Assembly (NCBI GenBank): GCA_937906475.1
Contig: CALCZA010000114.1
Span: 80,024-144,023, forward strand
Direction: 5' to 3'
Source of the DNA: an uncultured bacterium
Lineage (GTDB): Bacteria > Planctomycetota > UBA1135 > UBA2386
Length of the DNA stretch: 64,000 bases
Shown: one piece after another, positions 10,762 to 19,357 of the stretch
Layout: each line of letters begins with the position of its first letter
How positions within the stretch are numbered: the stretch's first letter is position 1
Made by a program: the position numbers and the translations under genes
The notes under the pieces: model-generated
Seen by the model: the letters and a program-made list of their open reading frames with translations, nothing else
Told to the model about the DNA's origin: nothing
Database searches by the model: none

Positions 10762-10812
10762 GGGCCCAGGATGATGGCCCCGCCGGTCCGCTGGCGCTAG
10801 CTGATTTGGGGC

Positions 10813-11904
10813 TTAGGCGTAGTACTTGCCGAAGCGGTTGGCGAGGAACTTGTCGTAGTCGACATCTTCCATCTTCAACAAGCCGTTATCGGGCAGTTCG
10901 CCGTTGGCCAGCATGTCGACGATCGCCGTGATCCCGGCGGCTGTTGTGATCTGGATGCCACTCCAGTTCTTGCCGTCGATCTCTTCGTGGTAGATCGTCT
11001 TGGCGTAGGTGCGCTCGGCGAGGCGGCCGCGGTATTGGCCCGTCGCGCTGACGAAGATCACGATCTGATCTTGGAAGGTTGCCGGCAGCGACTTCTCGAA
11101 CATGCGACCGAGGCCTTCTTGGTCTTCCTGCATATGTAGGTCCTGCAGCAAGAACTTCATCAGCTCGCAGTGGCCCGGGTAGCGCATCGTCTTGTAGTTG
11201 ACGTTCTTGACCTTGTCCTTGAGCGTGATCGCGAGCGTGCCGAGGCCGCCCGACGTGTTGAAGGCTTCGTATTCGACGCCGTCGATCGTCATGTGCTCGA
11301 GCTGCTCCATTGGCGGAACGGTCGTCAGTTCGCCGTTCTCAACCGACTCGCATGGTTGGCAATACTCATTGATCAGGCCCGCCGTGCTCCACGTCAGGTT
11401 GTACTTGAGGCGGTTGGACGGGTAGCGCGGCAGTGCACCGACACGCAGATGCAGATCGGACACTTCGGTCATCGACTGCATCAGGTGGTTGGCCGTGATC
11501 GTGATGAAGCCCGGCGCGAGACCGCACTGCGGCGCGAACAGGGTCTTTGCACCCTTGGCGAGTTCCTTGACCTGGTTGGTGACTTCGACGTCTTCGGTCA
11601 GGTCAAAGTAGTGCACGCCGAGGGCTTTCGAGCGCTCGGCGATCACCGGGTTGCAGTGGAACGGCGCACAGCTGATGACGGCCCAGGCACCCTTGAGGAT
11701 TGCCTCGACACTTGCCGCGTCGCTGAAGTCGACGACTTGGCCATCTACATCCGGGAACTCCTTCTTGATGTGGTCGATCGCGCCTTGCGCTGCATCGCCA
11801 ATACGAACGGAGTAGGTGGGGGCCGATTCGTCCTTTGCGTGGGACATGAAGTGGCAGACCATGCGACCGATCTTGCCGGCGCCGAGGATGACGAGTTCTT
11901 TCAT
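10813..11904 (-). CDS. Saccharopine dehydrogenase-family (NAD-binding) oxidoreductase
   Basis: Start MKELVILGAGKIGRMVCHFM (11904) with Rossmann motif; GAWAVISCAPFHCNPVIAERSKALGVHYFDLTED and GLAPGFI match the Lys9-type/saccharopine dehydrogenase family. Confidence 0.85.
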   Translation of the reverse strand: MKELVILGAGKIGRMVCHFMSHAKDESAPTYSVRIGDAAQGAIDHIKKEFPDVDGQVVDFSDAASVEAILKGAWAVISCAPFHCNPVIAERSKALGVHYFDLTEDVEVTNQVKELAKGAKTLFAPQCGLAPGFITITANHLMQSMTEVSDLHLRVGALPRYPSNRLKYNLTWSTAGLINEYCQPCESVENGELTTVPPMEQLEHMTIDGVEYEAFNTSGGLGTLAITLKDKVKNVNYKTMRYPGHCELMKFLLQDLHMQEDQEGLGRMFEKSLPATFQDQIVIFVSATGQYRGRLAERTYAKTIYHEEIDGKNWSGIQITTAAGITAIVDMLANGELPDNGLLKMEDVDYDKFLANRFGKYYA

Positions 11905-12089
11905 TGTGGGCAGGGTGCTAGGTGGCTGGATTCCCATCGGCAAATGAGTCATTGCCGAGCCACGATTTGGGGCGAGCATTGTCGGGGAATGCCCCAAATG
12001 CGCAATACCCCGCAGCCACATCCGCGCGGCATACTCGCGCCAACCAGCGGTAGCGCCGGGGTTTGGCGTGCCGAAGAACTCTGCTGCGG

Positions 12090-13061
12090 CTACTTCTTCC
12101 GGCCGACGACCATGCTGATCCAGGCCTCGTCCATGTCGCCGACATCCTTGCGCCGGAAGATGCCGTTGCCGCTCATGGTCTCCTTATCCGTGCCTTCCCA
12201 CATGACGTGCGCATCGTCAAAGCCTGCCTCGACCATTAATTCGAGCAGTTCGGGCAGCGTCCACATGCGCCAGTCGTAGATGAACGCGTTCTTCTTCATC
12301 GTGCCGTCTGGGAACGAGAAGTGGATCGCGCAGACGAAGCGGTGGCTGATCGGGTCGAAACTGCGCTGCTCCCAATGGTAGGTGAAGCCCTTGTGCTTGG
12401 TGCGGTCGGTTTTTGCCTGCATCACATCCGGGCCGCCGAGCGCATCAAGGTAGAACACGCCGCCTGGCTTTAGCGACTTGTAGACCTGCTTGAAGTACTT
12501 GCCGAGCGTCTGGCGGGTGTTGAAGACCTGGTAGCTGAAGTTCAGCGCCAGCACGCAGTCGACCTTAGGCGCCGTGACTTTGAGCACGTCGCTCTCGATC
12601 AGCGTCAGGCGCTTCTTCTGCTCGTCGTCGAGCAACTCGTTGACGTTGTTCTTGATGCCCCAGTCGAGCGTCGGGCGGTGGAAGTCGACGCCAACAGCGG
12701 TGTTGTCCTTGTGGTTCAACAGGTGGTGACACGACAGCACCGAGGTGCCGCAGAAGTCTTCGCGCCACGCGCGCAGGTCGCGACCGGTGTATTTCTTGAA
12801 CCAGCGCGCGTAGGCCCTCGAGTCGGCCGCTGGCGCTTGCACAGACATCTGGTAGAGGATGTGCTTGTCGGCGGTTCGTGCCGTCAGTGCCTTCTTTGCC
12901 GCCCGTGCCTTCTTCACCGGTGGGGCCTTCTTGGCAACTGGGCTCTTCTTGGCGACAGGAGCCTTCTTGGCCGCCGGACGTTTCGCTGGGGCCTCATGGG
13001 TCACTCGCTCCGAGGTGTCAGTCTTCGTTGGGGAGCGTTCGGTTGCAGTACTCGATGCCAT
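12090..13061 (-). CDS. Class I SAM-dependent methyltransferase with Lys/Ala/Pro-rich histone-H1-like N-terminal tail
   Basis: AKRPAAKKAPVAKKSPVAKKAPPVKKARAAKKAL tail, then RAWREDFCGTSVLSCHHL..NTAVGVDF..., CVLALNFSYQVF, KPGGVFYLDALGG. Confidence 0.8.
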   Translation of the reverse strand: MASSTATERSPTKTDTSERVTHEAPAKRPAAKKAPVAKKSPVAKKAPPVKKARAAKKALTARTADKHILYQMSVQAPAADSRAYARWFKKYTGRDLRAWREDFCGTSVLSCHHLLNHKDNTAVGVDFHRPTLDWGIKNNVNELLDDEQKKRLTLIESDVLKVTAPKVDCVLALNFSYQVFNTRQTLGKYFKQVYKSLKPGGVFYLDALGGPDVMQAKTDRTKHKGFTYHWEQRSFDPISHRFVCAIHFSFPDGTMKKNAFIYDWRMWTLPELLELMVEAGFDDAHVMWEGTDKETMSGNGIFRRKDVGDMDEAWISMVVGRKK

Positions 13062-13136
13062 GTGCCCTTGTTACCGCACTTGCGTCGCTATCTCCCGCCA
13101 TTCCTGTAAGAACCTGCGGCCCGCAACCTTCGAGAG

Positions 13137-14408
13137 TCACGCCGGCGTTGCGGCCCTGCTTGCCGTTAGGCGCATCAGAATTGCGATCGTCGCGCCGACG
13201 ACGGCGATCGGCCAGTAGATGCCTGCCTGGTTTGCATCTCCGCGGCTCGTCGCATCGATCGCGAAGCCAAACAGGGGCGCCAATACGATGGTCGCCATGC
13301 GCCTGGCCTGGCTTTCGACGGACAGCGTTACTGCTGAGTTCGCATTGTCGGTTGCTAGATCGATGCGGCTGATCAGGATCGGCCGCCACAGGTTCTGTAC
13401 GACGTGCAGTAAGACAAACGCGGCGATCGAGACGGCGACTATTTGCGTCAGTTCGCCGACCAGCAGGCCAACGAATAACCCTGCGGTCAGGCTCCATAGG
13501 AGTCGCGCGGCCCGAGACTCCTCGCCGCCGACTGCCGTGACCAGCCGGTGCGCCCGCCGACTTGCAATTGCCGACAGTAGGTGCAGGCACAGGTAGACCG
13601 GCGCGATCAGTAACGTCGTTCGCTGCAGTTCGGACCAGCCACTCGTCACACTTGGCTCTGTGTCCAACTGCACGGCGAACCACGCCGTTGCCGCCGCCGC
13701 CAACAGCGGTTGCAGGTAGTCCTTGCTGGCATGGAACACGCCTTCGAAGCTCATCGACTCGGTCATCAACCGGCGCAGTTGTGGTTTTTGCACCGCTTCG
13801 ACGATGGCTGAGCGGCTGTGTTGCCACACTTTCCGCCAACCGACGGCCGCCACCGGTTCGCCGTCGAGATACTTCGGGTAGCTGCCGAGGTTGATCAGGT
13901 TGAGCGCCGTTGGCACCGCGGAGAGCAAGAACACCGCCGCGTAGCTGTCGAGCCAGAACACCAACCCGGCACCGATCACCACCGATGCTGCCGACCCGAA
14001 CTTGCTCCAGGAGCGTGTGTGTCCGTAGATCTTGGTCTTCTCGTCACTGCGCCCTTCGCGCCGCAACCACTCGAAGATCATCGACTTGTGGGTGCCGGTG
14101 CGGAACGCTTCGCCGATCGCGAACAAGAACATCGCCGGCCACAAGAGCCACTGCTCGTCCGCCAACCAGAACACGACGAAGCTACACAGATACGCGCCGA
14201 ACGACAGCAGCATCGACCGCCGCCGGCCCAGCAGATCCGCGATCGACCCCGACGGGATCTCCAGCACGTTCGTCGCGATCTCTCGGCAGGCGATGAGCGC
14301 GCCGATCGCGAAGAACGACATGCCCTTCTCGACGAACGCGAGGATCAGGAACGGCTCAAAGTACCGTTGGTTCTTGAGGAACCCGTAGAGGCTGAAGCGG
14401 AACAGCAC
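13137..14408 (-). CDS. MFS transporter
   Basis: Multiple TM segments; EIPSGSIADLLGRRRSMLLSF resembles the MFS motif A loop. Confidence 0.8.
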   Translation of the reverse strand: MLFRFSLYGFLKNQRYFEPFLILAFVEKGMSFFAIGALIACREIATNVLEIPSGSIADLLGRRRSMLLSFGAYLCSFVVFWLADEQWLLWPAMFLFAIGEAFRTGTHKSMIFEWLRREGRSDEKTKIYGHTRSWSKFGSAASVVIGAGLVFWLDSYAAVFLLSAVPTALNLINLGSYPKYLDGEPVAAVGWRKVWQHSRSAIVEAVQKPQLRRLMTESMSFEGVFHASKDYLQPLLAAAATAWFAVQLDTEPSVTSGWSELQRTTLLIAPVYLCLHLLSAIASRRAHRLVTAVGGEESRAARLLWSLTAGLFVGLLVGELTQIVAVSIAAFVLLHVVQNLWRPILISRIDLATDNANSAVTLSVESQARRMATIVLAPLFGFAIDATSRGDANQAGIYWPIAVVGATIAILMRLTASRAATPA

Positions 14409-14609
14409 GGCTGCGACTCGACGTCAGGTGGGCGTGTGAGTCAATGGTGTGTATTGCGGCGTGTGTTATTGCCTGGTTGGCAGCGTGCCACAATCGCTTG
14501 CGGAGAGGCGGCCCTGATGCCGTCCATGCACCTGAATGCGTGCCTGCGATGTGCAGTGTGGATCATCCACATGTTGGCGTCAACTTGCGCCGCTGCGAGG
14601 GATCCTTCG

Positions 14610-16580
14610 TTACTTGCGGTCCGAAACGGTGCAGTGGGCGCTGCCGATGCGGCGCGGATGCGAGTGTTGTTTGGATCGATCGATTGTCCACGGACCGAAG
14701 TCGCGGTCGCACGGAATCAGCAGCACGGTGTCCTCATCGGGAATGTGCTTGGCCGGTGGAACGAACGAGTCGCCGACGTAGCGGGCGACCTTCGACAGGC
14801 GGACCTCGTCGATCAAACCGGCGAAGTGTGACGTTGGTCCACCGTTCTTGTCGGTGTCGGCGCCGAGGAACAACGGTAGTTGGTTGGTGCGGCGGCGGCC
14901 CTTGCCTGGTTGCGACGCGACGAGTTTGCCGTCGACGTAGACGCGCACCTGCTTGCCGTCGAAGACGCCGGCGACGTGATGCCACGTGCCGGGGCGAAGC
15001 ACTGCGCCAGTGGCGGATGCCGATGCGTAGCGGTCGCCGAGCAAGACCGAGAAGTCGATTGTGCCATCGCTGCAGAACAGCCCGTAGTCGCTCATCTCCG
15101 TCTTGGTGACAAGGCCCCGGCGGCCGGTGAAGTTGTCGCCGCGCAGCCAGCACTCGAGCGTGATCGGACCGTCTGGCAGTTGGATCTGTTCATCGGTGAT
15201 CTTCAGGCAACCTTTGCCGTCGAGCACGAGCACGCCGTTGTGTTCTTGATCGGCGCTGCCCAGATTACTTGGCGGCGGTAGCTCGATCGTTACTTGGCGG
15301 GATGGAATGGCGACGCGTCGGTCGACGGCCAGGTAGTCGCAGAGGACTTCGAGTGTCGGCAGCGTGAACGGTTCCTGCGTCGCTGTGCGATGCAGTAAGA
15401 ACGTGGTGAAGCCATCGCTGTTGGGCGCGACGATGACATGCTGGTGGTCCGGCCCGTACGTCCACGGCTCGCCTTCTTGTGGAATCAACTCGAGTTCGAT
15501 GGCGCGCGAACCCGGATTGTGGCAACTCAAGGTGATGACGGCGTCGACCGTGCCATCGACATCGACGGCGGCATCATTGCCAGCGGGGACGACCATACTA
15601 GTCTTGATGCGCAAGCCGCGATGAATTGCCAACACGTCGTCGACGAGCGCGTCGGGGATGCTCTTGGGGTCGATCACCGTGCCAACCGGAACGGCGGCAA
15701 CCTTGATGCCTTCGGGGCGCACCGTCACGACGTGGTATTGATGCAGGAAGCCAGCTTGGGGCGCATCGAGTCCCAAGTGTGCGCCAACCGATGCGACGGT
15801 GTAGTACTCGATGTCGTCGGGGGCGCCGCCATAGCGCATGTGATGGATGTGACCGGCAAACACCGCGCGCACGTTGCCATTGGCGGCGAGCATCTTGTGC
15901 ACCTTTGGCCAGTCTTCGCCGTAGCGCTTTAGCCAGCGTGGGTGGTGGAGAAACACAAATACATGTGGCGCATCGCTCGCCTGTTTGAGAGTCGCCGATA
16001 GCCAATCCAGTTGCTCTTGGCTGATGCGTTGGCACTCGGGTTTGCTGAAGTTCTTCTCGCCGGTTTTGGGATCGCCTTCGTCGGAATACAGCACGATGAA
16101 CCAACACTGCTTGTGTTGCACGGCGTACCAGAGCGGGCCAAACACCGTCTCGTAGTTGCCCTCGTGTTCGCCGGTTGGCCGGCCCTTGCCGCGCCAGTAG
16201 ATGTCGTGATTACCCGCGACCGGGAACCACGGCATCCGCAGTTTGCTCATTGAGGCTTTGAACTCTTCTGCCTGCTCCAGCCATTGCTCGGTCGCGTTGT
16301 AGCCATTGATAAGGTCGCCAACGGTCATGACCAGATCCGGGTCGAGCAGATTGGTGTCAACCACGGCTTGGTCGAGCACCTTGATGCCTTCGGCAGGTCC
16401 GCCGGTGCGGTCGCCGAACACGATGAACTCGAACGAGTGTTCTTCCTTGGGCAGTTTCAGCAGTTGTTTGCCGGCTTCGCGATTGGTCAGCAGTCGCGGA
16501 CCAACGGATTGCTGGGCAGTTGCCGGAAAGAAGGCGGACGTTGCTAGCGTCAGCAGCACGGCGAGGGTGCGGTAAGCCAT
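14610..16580 (-). CDS. Secreted metallophosphoesterase with C-terminal LamG/concanavalin-like domain
   Basis: Start MAYRTLAVLLTLATSAFFPATAQQ (16580). VFGDRTGG, MTVGDLING, VAGNHDIYW, VFLHHP, FAGHIHHMRYGG are calcineurin-like phosphoesterase motifs; FTGRRGLVTKTEMSDYGLF..GTWHHVAGVFDGKQVRVYVDGKLVA is a LamG motif. Confidence 0.9.
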   Translation of the reverse strand: MAYRTLAVLLTLATSAFFPATAQQSVGPRLLTNREAGKQLLKLPKEEHSFEFIVFGDRTGGPAEGIKVLDQAVVDTNLLDPDLVMTVGDLINGYNATEQWLEQAEEFKASMSKLRMPWFPVAGNHDIYWRGKGRPTGEHEGNYETVFGPLWYAVQHKQCWFIVLYSDEGDPKTGEKNFSKPECQRISQEQLDWLSATLKQASDAPHVFVFLHHPRWLKRYGEDWPKVHKMLAANGNVRAVFAGHIHHMRYGGAPDDIEYYTVASVGAHLGLDAPQAGFLHQYHVVTVRPEGIKVAAVPVGTVIDPKSIPDALVDDVLAIHRGLRIKTSMVVPAGNDAAVDVDGTVDAVITLSCHNPGSRAIELELIPQEGEPWTYGPDHQHVIVAPNSDGFTTFLLHRTATQEPFTLPTLEVLCDYLAVDRRVAIPSRQVTIELPPPSNLGSADQEHNGVLVLDGKGCLKITDEQIQLPDGPITLECWLRGDNFTGRRGLVTKTEMSDYGLFCSDGTIDFSVLLGDRYASASATGAVLRPGTWHHVAGVFDGKQVRVYVDGKLVASQPGKGRRRTNQLPLFLGADTDKNGGPTSHFAGLIDEVRLSKVARYVGDSFVPPAKHIPDEDTVLLIPCDRDFGPWTIDRSKQHSHPRRIGSAHCTVSDRK

Positions 16581-16853
16581 GCTGTAAGCTTGGCGGTGTG
16601 TTGTTCGCGAAGCTAGCGAGTGGCGCATGAAGAACGTCACACTGTCGCATCGCCGCCCCTTCGAGGAGGTGGCGCCTTCGGTCGCGACATTTTCCAACCA
16701 GTGATGTCTTTGTTGTTTGCGTGCGTTTTGGTTGCAGCAATCTCTGACAATTGGCCATTGTCATGCTTGCGATGGCAAGCATCGGGCCAACCGCTACGGG
16801 CGGTGCGAGCGTCACGCGGTTCTGCGAAAAATTCTGAGAATTGGTGAGCACGA

Positions 16854-17810
16854 GTGAGGCAGACAGTGAACTTCGAAAAAACCGCTCCTGCGGTAGGCAT
16901 CCTAGGTGCCGGTCGGTCGAGGCATGGTCTCGGTCCCTTCCTGGCGCGTTGGTTTGAAAAGTCCGGTGCTCGCATCACCGGAATCGCCGGTCGCGACCAC
17001 ACGCGCACCCGTAATGCGGCTGTGGCGATGTCGAAACAATTGGGGCACGACGTTTCGGCCTACGCCAACCCGGTGGAACTCGCCAAAAGCGTCGAGGCAT
17101 TGGTGGTCGCCTGCCCGGTCGAAGGTCACCTGTCCGGACTCGATGCTGCCTTGGCTGCCGGGGTCGCTTGCTTGTGTGAGAAGCCGTTCGTGCCAGTCGC
17201 CGATGTTGCGCTTGGCTTGCAACGGGTCGAGGCCTTTCGTGAGGCGGGACTGCTGTTGGCTGAGAACTGCCAGTGGCCCTACGTGCTGTCGGGGTTCGAC
17301 GCGCTGCATCCGGGTCTGCGCGAACAGCCCGTGCGTTCGCTGACCATGCGGCTGTCGCCAGCAGACCCTGGGCGCGTCATGGTTGAGGATTCGCTATCCC
17401 ATGTGCTCAGTTTGCTACAGGCTCTGGTGCCGTTGCCGGCAGATGCCGAGTTGCGCTCGGTTGTGCAAAGCGATGCTTCACCGACGGCTCGTAAGAACGT
17501 CGTCCGGTTCGAAGTCGTCGGTGGCATCGGTAACATCGCTGTGGAATTGCACCTGGAATGTTGTCCCCAACAGCCGCGTCCGGCGTGGTTGGCGGTCAAT
17601 GGCGTGCGCATTGACCGCCAACTGGGTGAGGACTACGCGATCTCATTCGCCAGTGAGGACGGACGGGTCGTGAAGGTTCAGGATCCGCTGGGCCTGCTCG
17701 TGTATGATTTTCTCGCAAACCTAAGAGCTAAGCCAAGTGAACGAATCAACGCCTTCGACGCCATCGCCCTCCGGATCCGGTTCTACGCCAGTGTCCTTGC
17801 CCAACTGTGA
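16854..17810 (+). CDS. Gfo/Idh/MocA-family oxidoreductase
   Basis: GTG start; GILGAGRSRHGLGPFLARWFEKSGARITGIAGRD and VACLCEKPFVPVAD typical of the family. Confidence 0.8.
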   Translation: MRQTVNFEKTAPAVGILGAGRSRHGLGPFLARWFEKSGARITGIAGRDHTRTRNAAVAMSKQLGHDVSAYANPVELAKSVEALVVACPVEGHLSGLDAALAAGVACLCEKPFVPVADVALGLQRVEAFREAGLLLAENCQWPYVLSGFDALHPGLREQPVRSLTMRLSPADPGRVMVEDSLSHVLSLLQALVPLPADAELRSVVQSDASPTARKNVVRFEVVGGIGNIAVELHLECCPQQPRPAWLAVNGVRIDRQLGEDYAISFASEDGRVVKVQDPLGLLVYDFLANLRAKPSERINAFDAIALRIRFYASVLAQL

Positions 17811-19053
17811 GCAGGATGCCGCTCAGCAGGGAAGTAAGCAGGTCGAGCGTGTCCACGACTTCGCCGGCAAGCTGCAGCAGCCGAGCATGTGGCCGAAGGT
17901 TGTCGACTACGTGAAGTGGCAGCGCGCGCTGCGCAAGGCGCAGGCGGAAGGCAAGCAGTTGCCGGAGATGCCGGACCTCGCGCCGCTCTCGATCAACCTC
18001 GACCTGACCACGGCGTGCAACTTCGCGTGCGACCACTGCATCGATTGGGACATCCTTAACGGCAAGGAAAAGCACGAGGACGAACAGCTTCGCGTGTCGA
18101 TCGAACGCATGGCCGAACGTGGTCTGCGCAGCGTGATCTTGATCGGCGGCGGCGAGCCGACGCTCTACCCCGGCTTCGTCAACTTCGTTGCGTTCTTGAA
18201 GAAGCTCGACCTGTCGGTGTCGGTCGTCACTAACGGCAGTCGCGGTGACCGCATCTTGCAAGCTGCACCGCACTTCACTAAGGGTGACTGGGTGCGCTAT
18301 TCGCTCGATTCGGGCAGTGACGACGTGTTCCAGCGCATGCATCACCCGGCGAAGAAGTCGCTGACGCTCGATGAGATTTGCAGTTGGACTCCGAAGATCA
18401 AGGCCGCGAACCCCGATCTACAGATGGGCTTCTCGTTCGTTATCACGTGGGTTGGTGGCAGTCGTGGCGAAGTGAAGATTGTCGAGAACATCCACGAGAT
18501 GGTCTTGGCGAGTAAGCGCGCCTCTGATGCGTTGTTCGACTACATCTCCTTCAAACCGTTCCTCGAACGGCAAGAGGATGGCGCCGAGGTTATGGATCCC
18601 AACAAGACGGAGGCCGAACTGCAGGCGGTTGTGTCGCGCATCCAGGCCAACCTCGAAGAAGCGCGAGCATCGGTTCGCGACGACTTCCGCGTCTTGGCGA
18701 GCACCAACCTGCGCGTGTTGATGAGTGGCACTTGGCAGGACTACACCAAGCAGCCAAAGGTGTGCCACATGCAGATGCTGCGCCAGGTAGTTACGCCACT
18801 GGGCACCTACAACTGCCCAGCGCACCGCGGCGTGCAGAAGGCGATGCTCGGCGACAAGGATGTCTGGGCCGTGCCGCCAGCCGCTCAGCACAAGACCACT
18901 CGCTTGCTCGATACGTTTGATGCGAGTGTCGAGTGCGGCGAAGTGACGTGCCTTTACAACAGCACGAACTGGTGGCTGGAAGAACTCGTCAACGCCAGCG
19001 CTGACCTGCCAGAGGTTGCGCCGGGTCCTGAACAGCGCGACTGGTTCTTGTAA
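17737..19053 (+). CDS. Radical SAM protein
   Basis: LTTACNFACDHC (CxxxCxxC), ILIGGGEPTLYPGFV, extra Cys motifs near C-terminus (VCHMQML..YNCPAHRG..CGEVTC). Overlaps previous CDS by 74 bp from GTG 17737; alternative GTG at 17791 leaves 20 bp overlap. Confidence 0.9.
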   Translation: MNESTPSTPSPSGSGSTPVSLPNCEQDAAQQGSKQVERVHDFAGKLQQPSMWPKVVDYVKWQRALRKAQAEGKQLPEMPDLAPLSINLDLTTACNFACDHCIDWDILNGKEKHEDEQLRVSIERMAERGLRSVILIGGGEPTLYPGFVNFVAFLKKLDLSVSVVTNGSRGDRILQAAPHFTKGDWVRYSLDSGSDDVFQRMHHPAKKSLTLDEICSWTPKIKAANPDLQMGFSFVITWVGGSRGEVKIVENIHEMVLASKRASDALFDYISFKPFLERQEDGAEVMDPNKTEAELQAVVSRIQANLEEARASVRDDFRVLASTNLRVLMSGTWQDYTKQPKVCHMQMLRQVVTPLGTYNCPAHRGVQKAMLGDKDVWAVPPAAQHKTTRLLDTFDASVECGEVTCLYNSTNWWLEELVNASADLPEVAPGPEQRDWFL

Positions 19054-19239
19054 GCCGGTTTCGTCCTTGCGGCGTTGCCATGCGTGCTCGCGTTGCTTGG
19101 CAGTTGCCGCGCCGCGGTCGTGTTTGTTGCGACCTGCAGGCTCCCGTGGCGAAGTTTGACCACGCTGTGGGGCTCCCAATACAGGGAGCGGGCGGCGATG
19201 ACTTCGCCATTGTGGCTAGGCCATCGCTCTTCGTCGCGA

Positions 19240-19290
19240 CTAAAGCGTGCCGAAGAACAGCTCGACGCCGTTCGCGGTCAGCATGTTGGT
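19240..19290 (-). pseudogene. Fragment resembling the C-terminus of the adjacent secreted protease (TNMLTANGVELFFGTL*)
   Basis: Translation of minus strand 19290-19240 gives TNMLTANGVELFFGTL*, closely similar to ANIVTSNGLELSIGDV* at the end of the CDS at 19358. Confidence 0.5.
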
Positions 19291-19313
19291 ACTGTGCTTG
19301 GCACAGTACCAAC
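19285..19313. terminator. Perfect 13-bp stem hairpin between convergent genes
   Basis: GTTGGTACTGTGC-TTG-GCACAGTACCAAC; lies between + gene ending 19053 and - gene ending 19358. No T-tract. Confidence 0.55.
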
Positions 19314-19357
19314 AAACTCGAGTTCCGCCTTAGCGGGGAGCTTGGCGGTCGAGTTGT

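Noticed and set aside
11170-12279. 369-aa + strand ORF
   Set aside because: Antisense shadow of the saccharopine dehydrogenase-like gene; no recognisable protein motifs.
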